Below are positions 1 to 6,457 of a stretch of 15,291 nt of DNA, piece by piece. The translations under genes were made by a program, and so were the position numbers. Origin of the DNA: UBA11858 sp964589145 (lineage in GTDB: Bacteria; Chloroflexota; Anaerolineae; Anaerolineales; UBA11858); the NCBI GenBank assembly GCA_964589145.1, contig CAZPSL010000149.1, forward strand, positions 1 through 15,291, given 5' to 3'. Within the stretch, counting starts at the first letter, position 1, and every line of letters starts with the position of its first letter. Under the pieces are notes generated by a model. It was not told where the DNA came from. It saw only the letters and a program-made list of their open reading frames with translations, and did no database searches.

Positions 1-204
1 CCGCTTGAGTTCCGCCTCGCGGCGCATGGCAGTGGAACGGTCAGGCTGCGGCTCCAGGTACACCATCCGGACGGGGAGCCGGCTGCGGGTGTAGCGGGAA
101 GCGCGCCCGGCGTTGTGCTGATGCAGACGGCGTTCCGGGTCGGTTGTCCAGCCGGTGTAGTACGTTCCGTCGGCACATTCGAGCAGGTAACAGTAGAAGG
201 GCAT
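1..204 (-). CDS. GIY-YIG domain protein, YhbQ-like (3' end outside window)
   Basis: The reverse strand opens with ATG at 204 and stays open to the window edge, giving 68 residues with no stop. The N-terminus MPFYCYLLECADGTYYTGWT carries the GIY-YIG core (YCYLL ... YYTGWT), followed by D-PERRLHQHNAGRASRYT, the usual helix and R-x-x-x-H segment of the small UPF0213/YhbQ group. Those proteins are about 80-100 residues, so only the last part is missing. The GIY-YIG fold is a nuclease fold, but YhbQ proteins have no well-settled cellular role. The gene lies 93 bp after the TyrA-like gene on the same strand and may be the last gene of that run. The family call is firm; the function is not. Confidence 0.85.
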   Translation of the reverse strand, partial: MPFYCYLLECADGTYYTGWTTDPERRLHQHNAGRASRYTRSRLPVRMVYLEPQPDRSTAMRREAELKR

Positions 205-297
205 GGCACGGAGAATCGGAGACTGGGGATTGGCGACCGAGGTGAAGGCGGGATACTTTTTACCAATTGCCAGTTTGCCAGCCCGCCAGCCCGCCGA
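205..297. repeat. degenerate heptamer-like tract between tyrA-like and GIY-YIG genes
   Basis: From 211 to 245 the sequence divides into sevens: gagaatc, ggagact, ggggatt, ggcgacc, gaggtga. This resembles the GGGGRYT units of the large array at 10441-10545. A second tract (265-296) repeats gccag/cccgcc words. No terminator or promoter is visible here. Confidence 0.4.
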
Positions 298-1275
298 TTA
301 CTTTTTGGGCTTGATCCAGCCGCCGAACAGTTTCACCGCCAGGGAGCGGTCGTCGTACTCCGGCGCGGCGGAGAGCGGCTGCCCCTTCCCGGAACGGCGG
401 TTCCTGAGCCATTGCTCGCGGCTTTCTTGTGCGTGCTTCAGGCGGGCGATGACAGCATCCATCTCCTCGGCGGCGATTTCGTCCCGCAGGGCGGCGAGCG
501 AGGCAATTGCGTTGTTCAGCACCCGCAGGGTATGCTCGCGGTTGTGAATCGCCCCGGCGGCCAGATGTTCCGGCGTTCCCAGAGAGTGCAGCACGGCGGA
601 GACATCGGCGTAAGCCCGCCCGGCCATCCGTCCGGTATCCTGCCAGTTGGGTTGATCCACCGTGGCATCGAGTAGTGCAGCAGCCAGTAATTGCGGCAGG
701 AGATGCGTGGCAGTCATCATGCTGTCCGCCTCCAGCATATCGGCAAACATCACCGCTGCGCCTAAAAACTGGGTCAGGCTGGCGGCAAACTCCAGGGCTT
801 TGCCCGAAGTCTGCGGCGGGGAGGAAATGGCAATCGTCCCGTTCTCAAACAGGTCAACCCGCGCCCCTGCAATGCCGGTTTCCATGTCATCCAGGCAGGC
901 GGGGTTGATTGCCGGACTCAGCCCGACGTAACTGCACCCTTCGGGCAGCAGTTCCTTCGCCCAGGCGGCGGATTGCACCTTGTTCAGGGATGCATCCAGC
1001 AACAGCGCGCCGGGGCGCATCAGGGGCAGCAGTTCCGTCATCATGCCGTGGACTTTATCGGCGGGCAGCGCAAACAGCACCACGTCAGCGGTTTCAATGG
1101 GGTCGCGCAGCAGCGAGACTGCCTTGTCCACCGCGCCCATTTTTGCGGCCTGTTTTGCCGTTTGGGGGTCTTCATCGTAGCCGATGCGCTCGAAGACTTC
1201 CGGCTGGCGTCCCATTGCCAGGCCGATGGATGCGCCGATTTGCCCCAAACCGATGATGGTTACTTTGATGGTCAT
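298..1275 (-). CDS. TyrA-like prephenate/arogenate dehydrogenase family protein, catalytic His replaced
   Basis: A 325-residue protein. The N-terminal Rossmann motif is G9-L-G-Q-I-G14, and D34 ends the second strand (IGYD), which favours NAD over NADP. DVVLFALPADKV and the later helical half match the TyrA/prephenate dehydrogenase architecture (NAD domain to about 165, then an all-helical dimerisation domain). Family enzymes oxidatively decarboxylate prephenate or arogenate on the way to tyrosine. The canonical HPxxG motif reads S120-P-A-I-N here, and the later EHD...SHLPH region reads ADSMMTATHLLPQ, so the usual catalytic histidine is absent and the substrate is uncertain. The start at 1275 is chosen because GAGGAG lies about 9 nt upstream; the longer open frame upstream runs through the HD gene in another frame. 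It follows the HD gene by 56 bp. Confidence 0.8.
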   Translation of the reverse strand: MTIKVTIIGLGQIGASIGLAMGRQPEVFERIGYDEDPQTAKQAAKMGAVDKAVSLLRDPIETADVVLFALPADKVHGMMTELLPLMRPGALLLDASLNKVQSAAWAKELLPEGCSYVGLSPAINPACLDDMETGIAGARVDLFENGTIAISSPPQTSGKALEFAASLTQFLGAAVMFADMLEADSMMTATHLLPQLLAAALLDATVDQPNWQDTGRMAGRAYADVSAVLHSLGTPEHLAAGAIHNREHTLRVLNNAIASLAALRDEIAAEEMDAVIARLKHAQESREQWLRNRRSGKGQPLSAAPEYDDRSLAVKLFGGWIKPKK

Positions 1276-1297
1276 AAAATTCTTGCTCCTCTGTAAA

Positions 1298-1326
1298 GAC
1301 TGGCAGTCCTGCCAGGACTGCCAGTC
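1298..1326. repeat. perfect 29-bp palindrome (13-bp stem, 3-nt loop), copy 1
   Basis: The arms gactggcagtcct and aggactgccagtc are exact reverse complements around gcc. The element lies between the HD gene stop and the ribosome binding site of the TyrA-like gene. An identical 29-bp copy is at 6288-6316. There is no T-run on either side, so it is better described as a dispersed REP-like palindrome than a terminator, although in mRNA it would fold just ahead of the tyrA-like start. Confidence 0.85.
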
Positions 1327-1331
1327 CTTGT

Positions 1332-1865
1332 TTAATTTAGATGATCGGCTTTTTGCAGGAGTTGAAGAAGCCGCGCTGCGGTTGAATCGCCCAATTGGGC
1401 GGGTTCCGCTGATTGATGGTGGAGAATCAGGGAGACAGCCCTGGGGCTGGTTCCCGCCTCCGAGGCCAGTTCTCCGCCCCAGGCCGGGTGCCGTGCCGCG
1501 ACCACAAAGGGACGCCGCCACCCCTGAGGGGGAGAATCCCCCCAGGCCGCGGCGCGCCGCGGGGCAAAGGTCTGTCCCAGAACAATCAAAACGCGCTCCC
1601 ACAATCGCAGGGGCGCGCGGATTTTGCCAAGATCATGCAGTAACGCCGCGGTCAGCAGGTCGGGGTCGTTTTCTCCCCATTCCTGAACAGTGCGGAGCAC
1701 GTTTAGGGCGTGCCGTTGTTCGCTGAACTGCATCTGAAGGAACAGACTCATCTGGTCGGGGGTCAGGATGGAGCGGACAAGTGCCAACTCGTCTGCGGTG
1801 AGCGGCTGGGCGCGCAGGGCCAGCAGAAACTGGCGGGCGCGGTAGGCCGCCGGGGAAAATCTCAT
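1332..1865 (-). CDS. HD-domain hydrolase-like protein
   Basis: A 177-residue soluble protein. The HD signature is visible as R51-H52 (helix ahead), H77-D78 in LLHDLGK, and later histidines in RHPAW and LILHHQS, the spacing expected for HD-superfamily metal-dependent phosphohydrolases. The substrate cannot be told; single HD domains of this kind act on nucleotides or phosphate monoesters, or are unassigned. The start at 1865 (MRFSPAAYRARQ) is preferred to a longer open frame because its ATG overlaps the TGA of the upstream M50 protease gene (ATGA). That is a translational-coupling arrangement and suggests the two are made together. It ends with TAA at 1332, followed by the 29-bp palindrome and the TyrA-like gene. 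Confidence 0.8.
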   Translation of the reverse strand: MRFSPAAYRARQFLLALRAQPLTADELALVRSILTPDQMSLFLQMQFSEQRHALNVLRTVQEWGENDPDLLTAALLHDLGKIRAPLRLWERVLIVLGQTFAPRRAAAWGDSPPQGWRRPFVVAARHPAWGGELASEAGTSPRAVSLILHHQSAEPAQLGDSTAARLLQLLQKADHLN

Positions 1866-2515
1866 AGCACCAAAAGCTGAATGAGTTCGTACATGGCCGG
1901 GTCGGCGATCCATCCGAAGACGTCAAGGCCCGCGTAGGGCAGGGCGATGAAGACCAGCAGGAAGATGATCATGCTGTACGGGCGCAGGCGGGCGATGGAT
2001 TCGCCCCAGGCCGGGGGGAGAACGTAGATGGCGATTTTTTCGCCGTCCAGCGGGTAGAGTGGAATCAGGTTGAACAGGAACAGCAGCAGGTTGATATAGA
2101 TGAATTCCAGCAGCAGGTAGGGCAGCGTGGGCAGGATGCCGATGGGAGACACTGCAAACGCCTCGTAAACTGTGAACAGCCCGAACTTAAAGGGGAGGGC
2201 GGCAATGGCAGCCATTATAAAATTGGATATCGGCCCGGCCAGAGAAACCCACATCACCGCCATCGGGGAGCGGCGGTCCAGAATGGCCGGGTTGATGGGC
2301 ACCGGTTTGGCCCAGCCGAAACCGGCGAAAATCAGCATCAGTGATCCCATCACGTCCAGATGTGCCAGCGGGTTGAGCGTCAGCCGTCCGTACTGGCGCG
2401 GGGTGGGGTCGCCGAAGCGGTTGGCCGTCCAGGCGTGGGCGAATTCGTGAACCGCGAAGGCGGTCATCAGCACGAAGATGCGGGCAATCAGGGTTGGGGG
2501 GTCGAGTCCGAGCAT
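1862..2515 (-). CDS. M50 (site-2-protease) family membrane zinc metalloprotease
   Basis: A 217-residue very hydrophobic protein with four or more membrane segments. H23-E-F-A-H27 is the HExxH zinc motif at the end of the first segment, and N149...P-L-D157-G158 is the second conserved motif (NxxPxxPLDG) supplying the third zinc ligand, Asp. LAGPISNF (92-99) is also typical. No PDZ domain is present, placing it with the compact rhomboid-sized M50 proteins (YwhC/Rv-like) of unknown substrate that cleave within membranes. It is the first gene of the minus-strand run, with the HD gene overlapping its stop. A -10 hexamer TATAAT lies about 20 bp upstream of the start. Confidence 0.88.
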   Translation of the reverse strand: MLGLDPPTLIARIFVLMTAFAVHEFAHAWTANRFGDPTPRQYGRLTLNPLAHLDVMGSLMLIFAGFGWAKPVPINPAILDRRSPMAVMWVSLAGPISNFIMAAIAALPFKFGLFTVYEAFAVSPIGILPTLPYLLLEFIYINLLLFLFNLIPLYPLDGEKIAIYVLPPAWGESIARLRPYSMIIFLLVFIALPYAGLDVFGWIADPAMYELIQLLVL

Positions 2516-2533
2516 AGGAATTCTCTCAGGGTG

Positions 2534-2542
2534 ATTATACCA
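2534..2542 (-). promoter_or_regulatory. extended -10 promoter element for the M50 > HD > tyrA-like run
   Basis: On the minus strand the sequence reads TGGTATAAT, an extended -10 (TGnTATAAT). No good -35 hexamer is seen at 17 bp, as expected for extended -10 promoters. Predicted transcription would start near 2527, leaving a leader of about a dozen nucleotides before the ATG at 2515. Confidence 0.55.
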
Positions 2543-2594
2543 TCGGGCGCGGGGTTAGAAGACCTGTTTTGTTTGCCTGCACCCCTTTTGTTGG

Positions 2595-2752
2595 GAGCAG
2601 GCAAAAGATGTAGAACGCCGGTGTTCCCCCCACCCAACCCTCCCCCCGGCCCTCACCCCTAACCCCTCTCCCGAAGGGAGAGGGGAACCAAAGCGGAAAT
2701 TTTTGGGAAGGCAGGGGGGAAACACCGTCTTTCTACAACATTTGCGTACACC
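2595..2752. mobile_element. MITE-like palindromic element, copy 1
   Basis: The gap 2516-2836 holds no gene. Its left part has gcaggcaaaagatgtagaa followed by ggtgttcccccc; its right part has the inverted counterpart (ggggggaaacaccg then ttctacaacatttgcgtac). The ends therefore form an imperfect terminal inverted repeat of about 37 bp. In the middle lies a perfect 10-bp hairpin, cccctctccc-gaa-gggagagggg (2663-2685). The same terminal words flank a G/C hairpin at 15036-15147 and bound the element at 6235-6413. A separate 9-bp inverted repeat (tttgcctgc / gcaggcaaa) overlaps the left end. No transposase is encoded, so this is a non-autonomous element or an intergenic repeat family. Confidence 0.6.
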
Positions 2753-2836
2753 ACTGCAACTTTTGCATCAGCAATCCCGGCCGATTTTGTGATAAACTGT
2801 CCTTCACACAACCCCCCTCCAGGAAAGAAACCGACC

Positions 2837-3610
2837 ATGCGTATCATTCGTTACCAGCAACCTGATTCTTTGCCGCAATACGGCTGGCTCGCCGGAGAGA
2901 CCGTCGGCCCCATCCAGGGCGATCTTTTCGGCACCTTCCAGCGCGATGAACCGAAAATCCCGCTGGATTCCGTCCGGTTGCTGACACCGGCCGCCCCCAG
3001 CAAAATCATCTGCGTCGGGCGCAACTACGCCGCTCACGCCAAAGAGCACGGCGTAGACGTTCCCAAAATCCCACTGATCTTCCTCAAACCGCCCAGCGCG
3101 CTGATCGCCGACGGAGAGACGATCGTCCTGCCGCCGCAGTCGCAGCAGGTGGAGCATGAAGCCGAACTCACGGTGGTCATCGGCCGCCGCGGGTTCCGCA
3201 TCACCCCCGAAGACGCGTTCTCCCACGTCTTTGGCTACGCCATCGCCAACGACGTGACCGCCCGCGATCTGCAACGCAGCGATGGACAGTGGACCCGCGC
3301 CAAAGGCTTCGATACCTTCTGCCCGCTCGGCCCGTGGATCGAAACCGAGTTCGATCCGGCGGACGCAGTCATCACCTGCAAGGTCAACGGCGAACTGCGG
3401 CAGATGGCCTCCACCCGCGATATGATCTTCACCATCCCGCAATTGATCGCCTACATCTCCTCGGTGATGACCCTGGAACCGGGAGACATCATTTTAACGG
3501 GAACCCCCGCCGGGGTCAGCCCGCTGCACCCTGGGGATACGGTCGAAGCCGAAATCGAAGGAATCGGAAAACTGAGCAATCCCGTAACTCAGACAGGAGT
3601 TTCGCCCTGA
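2837..3610 (+). CDS. fumarylacetoacetate hydrolase (FAH) family protein
   Basis: A 257-residue protein. Family landmarks in order: VGRNYAAHAKEH (60-71), FLKPPSALI (82-90), E106-H-E108-A-E110 (acidic metal ligands), YAIANDVTARDLQ (134-146, with D139 as the further metal ligand), KGFDTFCPLGPW and TGTPAGV near the C-terminus. FAH-family enzymes are Mg/Mn-dependent and act on acyl-pyruvates or related 2-oxo acids: acylpyruvase/oxaloacetate decarboxylase (FAHD1-like), HpcE-type isomerase/decarboxylase, or ureidoglycolate lyase homologues. The exact substrate cannot be set from sequence, and no catabolic operon surrounds the gene. The start at 2837 is preferred over an in-frame ATG at 2789 because AGGAAAG sits at 2821-2827 and family similarity begins at MRIIRY. 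Confidence 0.88.
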   Translation: MRIIRYQQPDSLPQYGWLAGETVGPIQGDLFGTFQRDEPKIPLDSVRLLTPAAPSKIICVGRNYAAHAKEHGVDVPKIPLIFLKPPSALIADGETIVLPPQSQQVEHEAELTVVIGRRGFRITPEDAFSHVFGYAIANDVTARDLQRSDGQWTRAKGFDTFCPLGPWIETEFDPADAVITCKVNGELRQMASTRDMIFTIPQLIAYISSVMTLEPGDIILTGTPAGVSPLHPGDTVEAEIEGIGKLSNPVTQTGVSP

Positions 3611-3613
3611 TCT

Positions 3614-3662
3614 GGTTTGTGGTGTTTGGTGCGTGCGAAGCACGCACCAAACACCACAAACC
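3614..3662. repeat. perfect 23-bp-stem hairpin downstream of the FAH gene
   Basis: Arms 3614-3636 and 3640-3662 are exact reverse complements around gaa, closing as GCGAAGC, a sequence known to form unusually stable mini-hairpins in DNA. It begins 3 bp after the FAH stop codon. There is no T-run, so rho-independent termination is not obvious; it could act as a 3' stabiliser or partial terminator, or be a dispersed palindrome. Confidence 0.85.
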
Positions 3663-3731
3663 CTGCATTTCAGCAGCAGTTCTCTCATCAGAGGTGAGTT
3701 ATCTTTCCCTGCTAATATCCCCCCGAAAGCG

Positions 3732-4820
3732 ATGCCCAATCTCGACATTCACACCGGCGTTCAGGCCGCCGTCCTGATTTCTGCCCTGATTGCCGTCATC
3801 AGCCTGATCAGCGGCATCCGTCTCGTCCTCCAGAGCCGCAAACTGCAATACTTTCGGATGCGGCAGGAGCAGATGGTGACGGGCTACCGGCGCGTCTTCA
3901 TCGCCATTGTGCTGGGGCTGCTCGCCTGGGGGATGTCAACCTATGCCGAGCCGGTGGCTTACACCTTCATCGAACCCTCCCCTACCCCGACCATCACCCC
4001 ATCCATCACGCTTACCCCGACGATCACGCTCACCCCAACCATCACCCCCTCCCCCACCGTCACCAACACCCCGGCGGAATCCTACACCCCGACCCTCACA
4101 CCCACGCCGCATATCCCGCTTGCTATCGCCGGAAAATTTACCGGCACGCTCACCCCGCCCGCCGAAGCGGTTTTCAGCATCGTTGAGTTCACCAATATCG
4201 GTCTGGACGGTCTCAACCGCCCGATTGACCCCACCGACACATTCACCAACCCGGTCGGCTCGATGTACGCCGCCTTCTCCTACAACGGCCTGCTCGATGG
4301 CGTCCAGTGGACAGCGCTTTGGTACCGTCAGGGCGAACTGGTCAGTTTCGAAACCAAACCCTGGGATGGCGGCACCGGCGGATACGGGTTTACCGAATGG
4401 CATCCCAACCCGCTCGAATGGCTGCCGGGGGAATATCAGGTGCAGTTATTTTTAGGATATGACTGGTATCAGGTGAATTTCTTCACGGTTTCCGGGAATC
4501 CCCCCACCCTGACGCCGACCCTCTCGCCGACCCCTTCGGCGAGTCCCGCGCCCAGTGAGACTCCAACCCTCACGCCGACACCGGGGCCTACGACCACGCC
4601 CACGCGTGCCCCCGGAACCCGGCAGCCGACCCGTACCCCCAAACCGACCCGGACATCAAAGCCGACCTGGACTCCTCGCCCAACCTCTACGCCCGTCCCC
4701 ACCTGGACTCACGCCCCAACCGTCACCCCCTCCCCGACAATTACCCGTCACCCCACAGCCACGCCCGTTACGCCGACCATCACCAACACCCGCTGGCCCA
4801 CGAAAACACCAACGCCATAA
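3732..4820 (+). CDS. membrane-anchored Thr/Pro-rich surface protein of unknown function
   Basis: A 362-residue protein not recognised as a named family. Two hydrophobic helices (about 10-33 and 55-72) flank a strongly basic loop (RKLQYFRMRQEQ ... YRR), which predicts a cytoplasmic loop with both ends outside. A Thr/Pro stalk (about 80-128, TPTPTITPS-type) leads to one folded domain of about 125 residues (129-255) rich in aromatic residues (YNGLLDGVQWTALWYRQGEL, GEYQVQLFLGYDWYQVNFFTVSG), with the look of a beta-sandwich. A second Thr/Pro/Arg tail (256-362) runs to the C-terminus. Such stalks are common in Chloroflexota envelope proteins. The start at 3732 is chosen because residues encoded upstream overlap the hairpin; the Shine-Dalgarno signal is weak (gaaag). 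It is convergent with the C39-like gene, which has a similar stalk. Confidence 0.75.
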   Translation: MPNLDIHTGVQAAVLISALIAVISLISGIRLVLQSRKLQYFRMRQEQMVTGYRRVFIAIVLGLLAWGMSTYAEPVAYTFIEPSPTPTITPSITLTPTITLTPTITPSPTVTNTPAESYTPTLTPTPHIPLAIAGKFTGTLTPPAEAVFSIVEFTNIGLDGLNRPIDPTDTFTNPVGSMYAAFSYNGLLDGVQWTALWYRQGELVSFETKPWDGGTGGYGFTEWHPNPLEWLPGEYQVQLFLGYDWYQVNFFTVSGNPPTLTPTLSPTPSASPAPSETPTLTPTPGPTTTPTRAPGTRQPTRTPKPTRTSKPTWTPRPTSTPVPTWTHAPTVTPSPTITRHPTATPVTPTITNTRWPTKTPTP

Positions 4821-4844
4821 CGCATCCTGCCCGAAGGGTGACGG

Positions 4845-4886
4845 GGGACACCGGTGTTTCTGCACCCTTGGCGTACACTCTCATCC
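4845..4886. repeat. degraded half-copy of the MITE-like terminal repeat
   Basis: The words gggggacaccggtgtttctgc and ggcgtacac between the two convergent genes match the right end of the element at 2714-2752 (ggggaaacaccg, tttctac, tgcgtacac). The preceding cccgaaggg resembles the central hairpin. No intact partner end is present, and no clear terminator is seen between the convergent genes. Confidence 0.4.
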
Positions 4887-4912
4887 CTTGAGAATTTCCC
4901 GGGGCCCCATTT

Positions 4913-6181
4913 CTATTCCCCCAGCACAAAATCCAGCGCGTACTGGGCATCCCAGTAGTTGGGGTTGATTTCCAGCGCCTTGCGGAACTCCGCCACCGCG
5001 CCGTTGACATCGCCCTGGCGATAGAGCCCCCAGCCGCGCCAGAGATGCGCTTCCTCCGATTTGGGCGTCACCCGCAGGGCGTACTCGGTCAGGGTGAGCA
5101 GGTCTTCGTTGCGCCCGGTGTGGAAGTAGGCGAAAAACGGGCCGAACTGGTAGCGCAGCATCCGCTGGGGCCAGCCGATTTGACGGGCGCGGTCATACGC
5201 CTGGGCGGCCTCCTCGTAACGCTCGAAGTACAGCAGGTTGGTTCCCAGGTTGAACCAGGCGTAGCCGTCTTCGGGGTCGGCGTCAATCTCCTCCTGGGCA
5301 ATCGCCAGCGCGCTTTCGCGGTTCGTCTCTTCGTCCCAGTTCTCGCCCAAAATCACCCGCACGGTTTCCTCCCGGTCAGGGGGGTACACCAGCATGAACA
5401 GGTAGTTGAAGGGCTGCCAGTAGTCCTCCAGCGTCTCGTAAGAAATCGTGCGGTTCGGCCCTTTGAACGTATCCTGCACGGTAAAGGTCCGGGTGGCGTC
5501 GTCGTAACCGGTTACCAGCAGGTAGTGCGCCGCCCACAGGTCATCGTCGGGCCAGTAGGGTGCCTCAAAGTAGAAACTGACCTCCACAATCACCGGGATT
5601 CCGGCGGCGACAAACTGCTTGATCATCTCCACGTCCCCGCCGACGCGATAGACCGTCTCCAGCCAGCCGGCGTAGTTGCGGACGTAATAATCCAGTTCTT
5701 CCACGTTGACGTTGCGGTCGTTGCGGGCTGGTTTGAGCAGGTCGGAAATCTCGTACTGGTCGCCCTCCCAGCCCCAGAAGCGCAGGTACATGGTCAGCGC
5801 GGCGGGGCCGCAGTTGTTCCAGTCCTGGCGCACCCAGTCGGGTGCGGGGAGTTGCACGCTTTCAGGGATGGCGGTCGGCGTCGGGGTAGGGAGCAGGGTC
5901 GGGGTCGCGGTGGGGATGTCCGTCCCCGCGGGGAGCGGCGATGCCGTGGGGGATGGCTGCGGCGTCGGGGAGGGTTCCGCTTCCAGTGTGGGCGGCACGA
6001 ACACGGATTTTGGGGTGGGCACCGCGCCCGCGGGCTGAATCACGCCCCGCAGATAGGCCCCGGCAGCGTCAATCCGCCATCCGAGCCGCGTTTTCACCGC
6101 CGGAATTTGGTACACCAGCCCCCCCAGCAGAACCAGCCCCAGCAGCGCCGCGGCAAAGAGTGCAGAACGATTTTTGAACAT
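4913..6181 (-). CDS. membrane-anchored C39-like cysteine peptidase with TPR domain
   Basis: A 422-residue protein. An N-terminal membrane segment (about 8-25, AALLGLVLLGGLVYQIP) is followed by a Pro/Thr/Ser stalk (about 55-110) and then a papain-like C39 domain: N-N-C124-G-P-A-A (catalytic Cys), H219 in AAHYLLVTGYDD and D237 in VQDTF complete the expected triad. The C-terminal third (about 290-420) contains TPR-like repeats (YAWFNLGTNLLYFERYEEAAQAY; HLWRGWGLYRQGDVNGAVAEF). The arrangement predicts an extracytoplasmic enzyme tethered to the membrane, with TPRs for partner binding. There is no ABC transporter fused or adjacent, so it is not a bacteriocin exporter leader peptidase of the usual kind; the substrate is unknown. 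It shares its stalk style with the convergent neighbour. Confidence 0.82.
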   Translation of the reverse strand: MFKNRSALFAAALLGLVLLGGLVYQIPAVKTRLGWRIDAAGAYLRGVIQPAGAVPTPKSVFVPPTLEAEPSPTPQPSPTASPLPAGTDIPTATPTLLPTPTPTAIPESVQLPAPDWVRQDWNNCGPAALTMYLRFWGWEGDQYEISDLLKPARNDRNVNVEELDYYVRNYAGWLETVYRVGGDVEMIKQFVAAGIPVIVEVSFYFEAPYWPDDDLWAAHYLLVTGYDDATRTFTVQDTFKGPNRTISYETLEDYWQPFNYLFMLVYPPDREETVRVILGENWDEETNRESALAIAQEEIDADPEDGYAWFNLGTNLLYFERYEEAAQAYDRARQIGWPQRMLRYQFGPFFAYFHTGRNEDLLTLTEYALRVTPKSEEAHLWRGWGLYRQGDVNGAVAEFRKALEINPNYWDAQYALDFVLGE

Positions 6182-6187
6182 GGGCGG

Positions 6188-6193
6188 ATTGTA
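6188..6193 (-). promoter_or_regulatory. possible -10 hexamer (TACAAT) for the C39-like gene
   Basis: On the minus strand TACAAT ends 6 nt before the ATG at 6181, so transcription would start at about the start codon (leaderless). No Shine-Dalgarno sequence precedes this ATG, which is consistent. No -35 hexamer is seen, so the call is weak. Confidence 0.35.
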
Positions 6194-6234
6194 TCACGGA
6201 GCGGCGGCGGCCGCTCCACGGCGTGCGCAAATGA

Positions 6235-6413
6235 GTGCAGGCAAATGTTGTAGAAATTCCTATGTGTTTCCCTCGCCCCGCACACAAGACTGGCAGTCCT
6301 GCCAGGACTGCCAGTCTTCATTTGGCGAACAGAACAGGCACCGAACACCCCGCCCCGCCGGGGGAAGGACAGAGACATGCGGCTGCCCGATTTCTACATC
6401 TTTTGCTTGTCCC
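6235..6413. mobile_element. MITE-like palindromic element, copy 2
   Basis: The left end gtgcaggcaaatgttgtagaa (6235-6255) is mirrored by ttctacatcttttgcttgtc at the right end (about 6392-6411), an imperfect terminal inverted repeat. The interior holds the second copy of the 29-bp palindrome (6288-6316). From 6312 to about 6414 it aligns at high identity with 15150-15250. It fills most of the divergent gap between the C39-like gene and yqeB, and the yqeB promoter lies just outside its right end. Confidence 0.6.
6288..6316. repeat. perfect 29-bp palindrome, copy 2
   Basis: It is identical to 1298-1326; here flanking aa/tt bases extend the stem to 15 bp (6286-6318). Being in a divergent intergenic gap, this copy cannot be a terminator for either neighbouring gene, which supports the view that it is a dispersed repeat. 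Confidence 0.85.
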
Positions 6414-6422
6414 CGTTGCAAC

Positions 6423-6451
6423 TTGTCCCTGCGCCCATTCAGCCGTATAAT
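6423..6451 (+). promoter_or_regulatory. sigma-70-type promoter for yqeB, predicted leaderless
   Basis: TTGTCC (6423-6428), a 17-bp spacer and a perfect TATAAT (6446-6451). The ATG at 6458 starts 6 nt after the -10, exactly where transcription would be expected to begin, and no Shine-Dalgarno sequence is present. A leaderless mRNA is the simplest reading. Confidence 0.7.
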
Positions 6452-6457
6452 CCTCAC

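Noticed and set aside
115..675. 186-residue plus-strand open frame over the GIY-YIG and TyrA-like genes
   Set aside because: It spans an intergenic gap and antisense parts of two recognisable genes; no motif.
1298..1326. rho-independent terminator between the HD and tyrA-like genes
   Set aside because: There is no T-run, and the identical copy at 6288-6316 is in a divergent gap where a terminator would make no sense.
5045..6253. 402-residue plus-strand open frame opposite the C39-like gene
   Set aside because: It is the complement of a gene with clear catalytic motifs; its translation shows no family motif and is Gly/Arg/Val-rich where the opposite strand encodes the Pro/Thr stalk.
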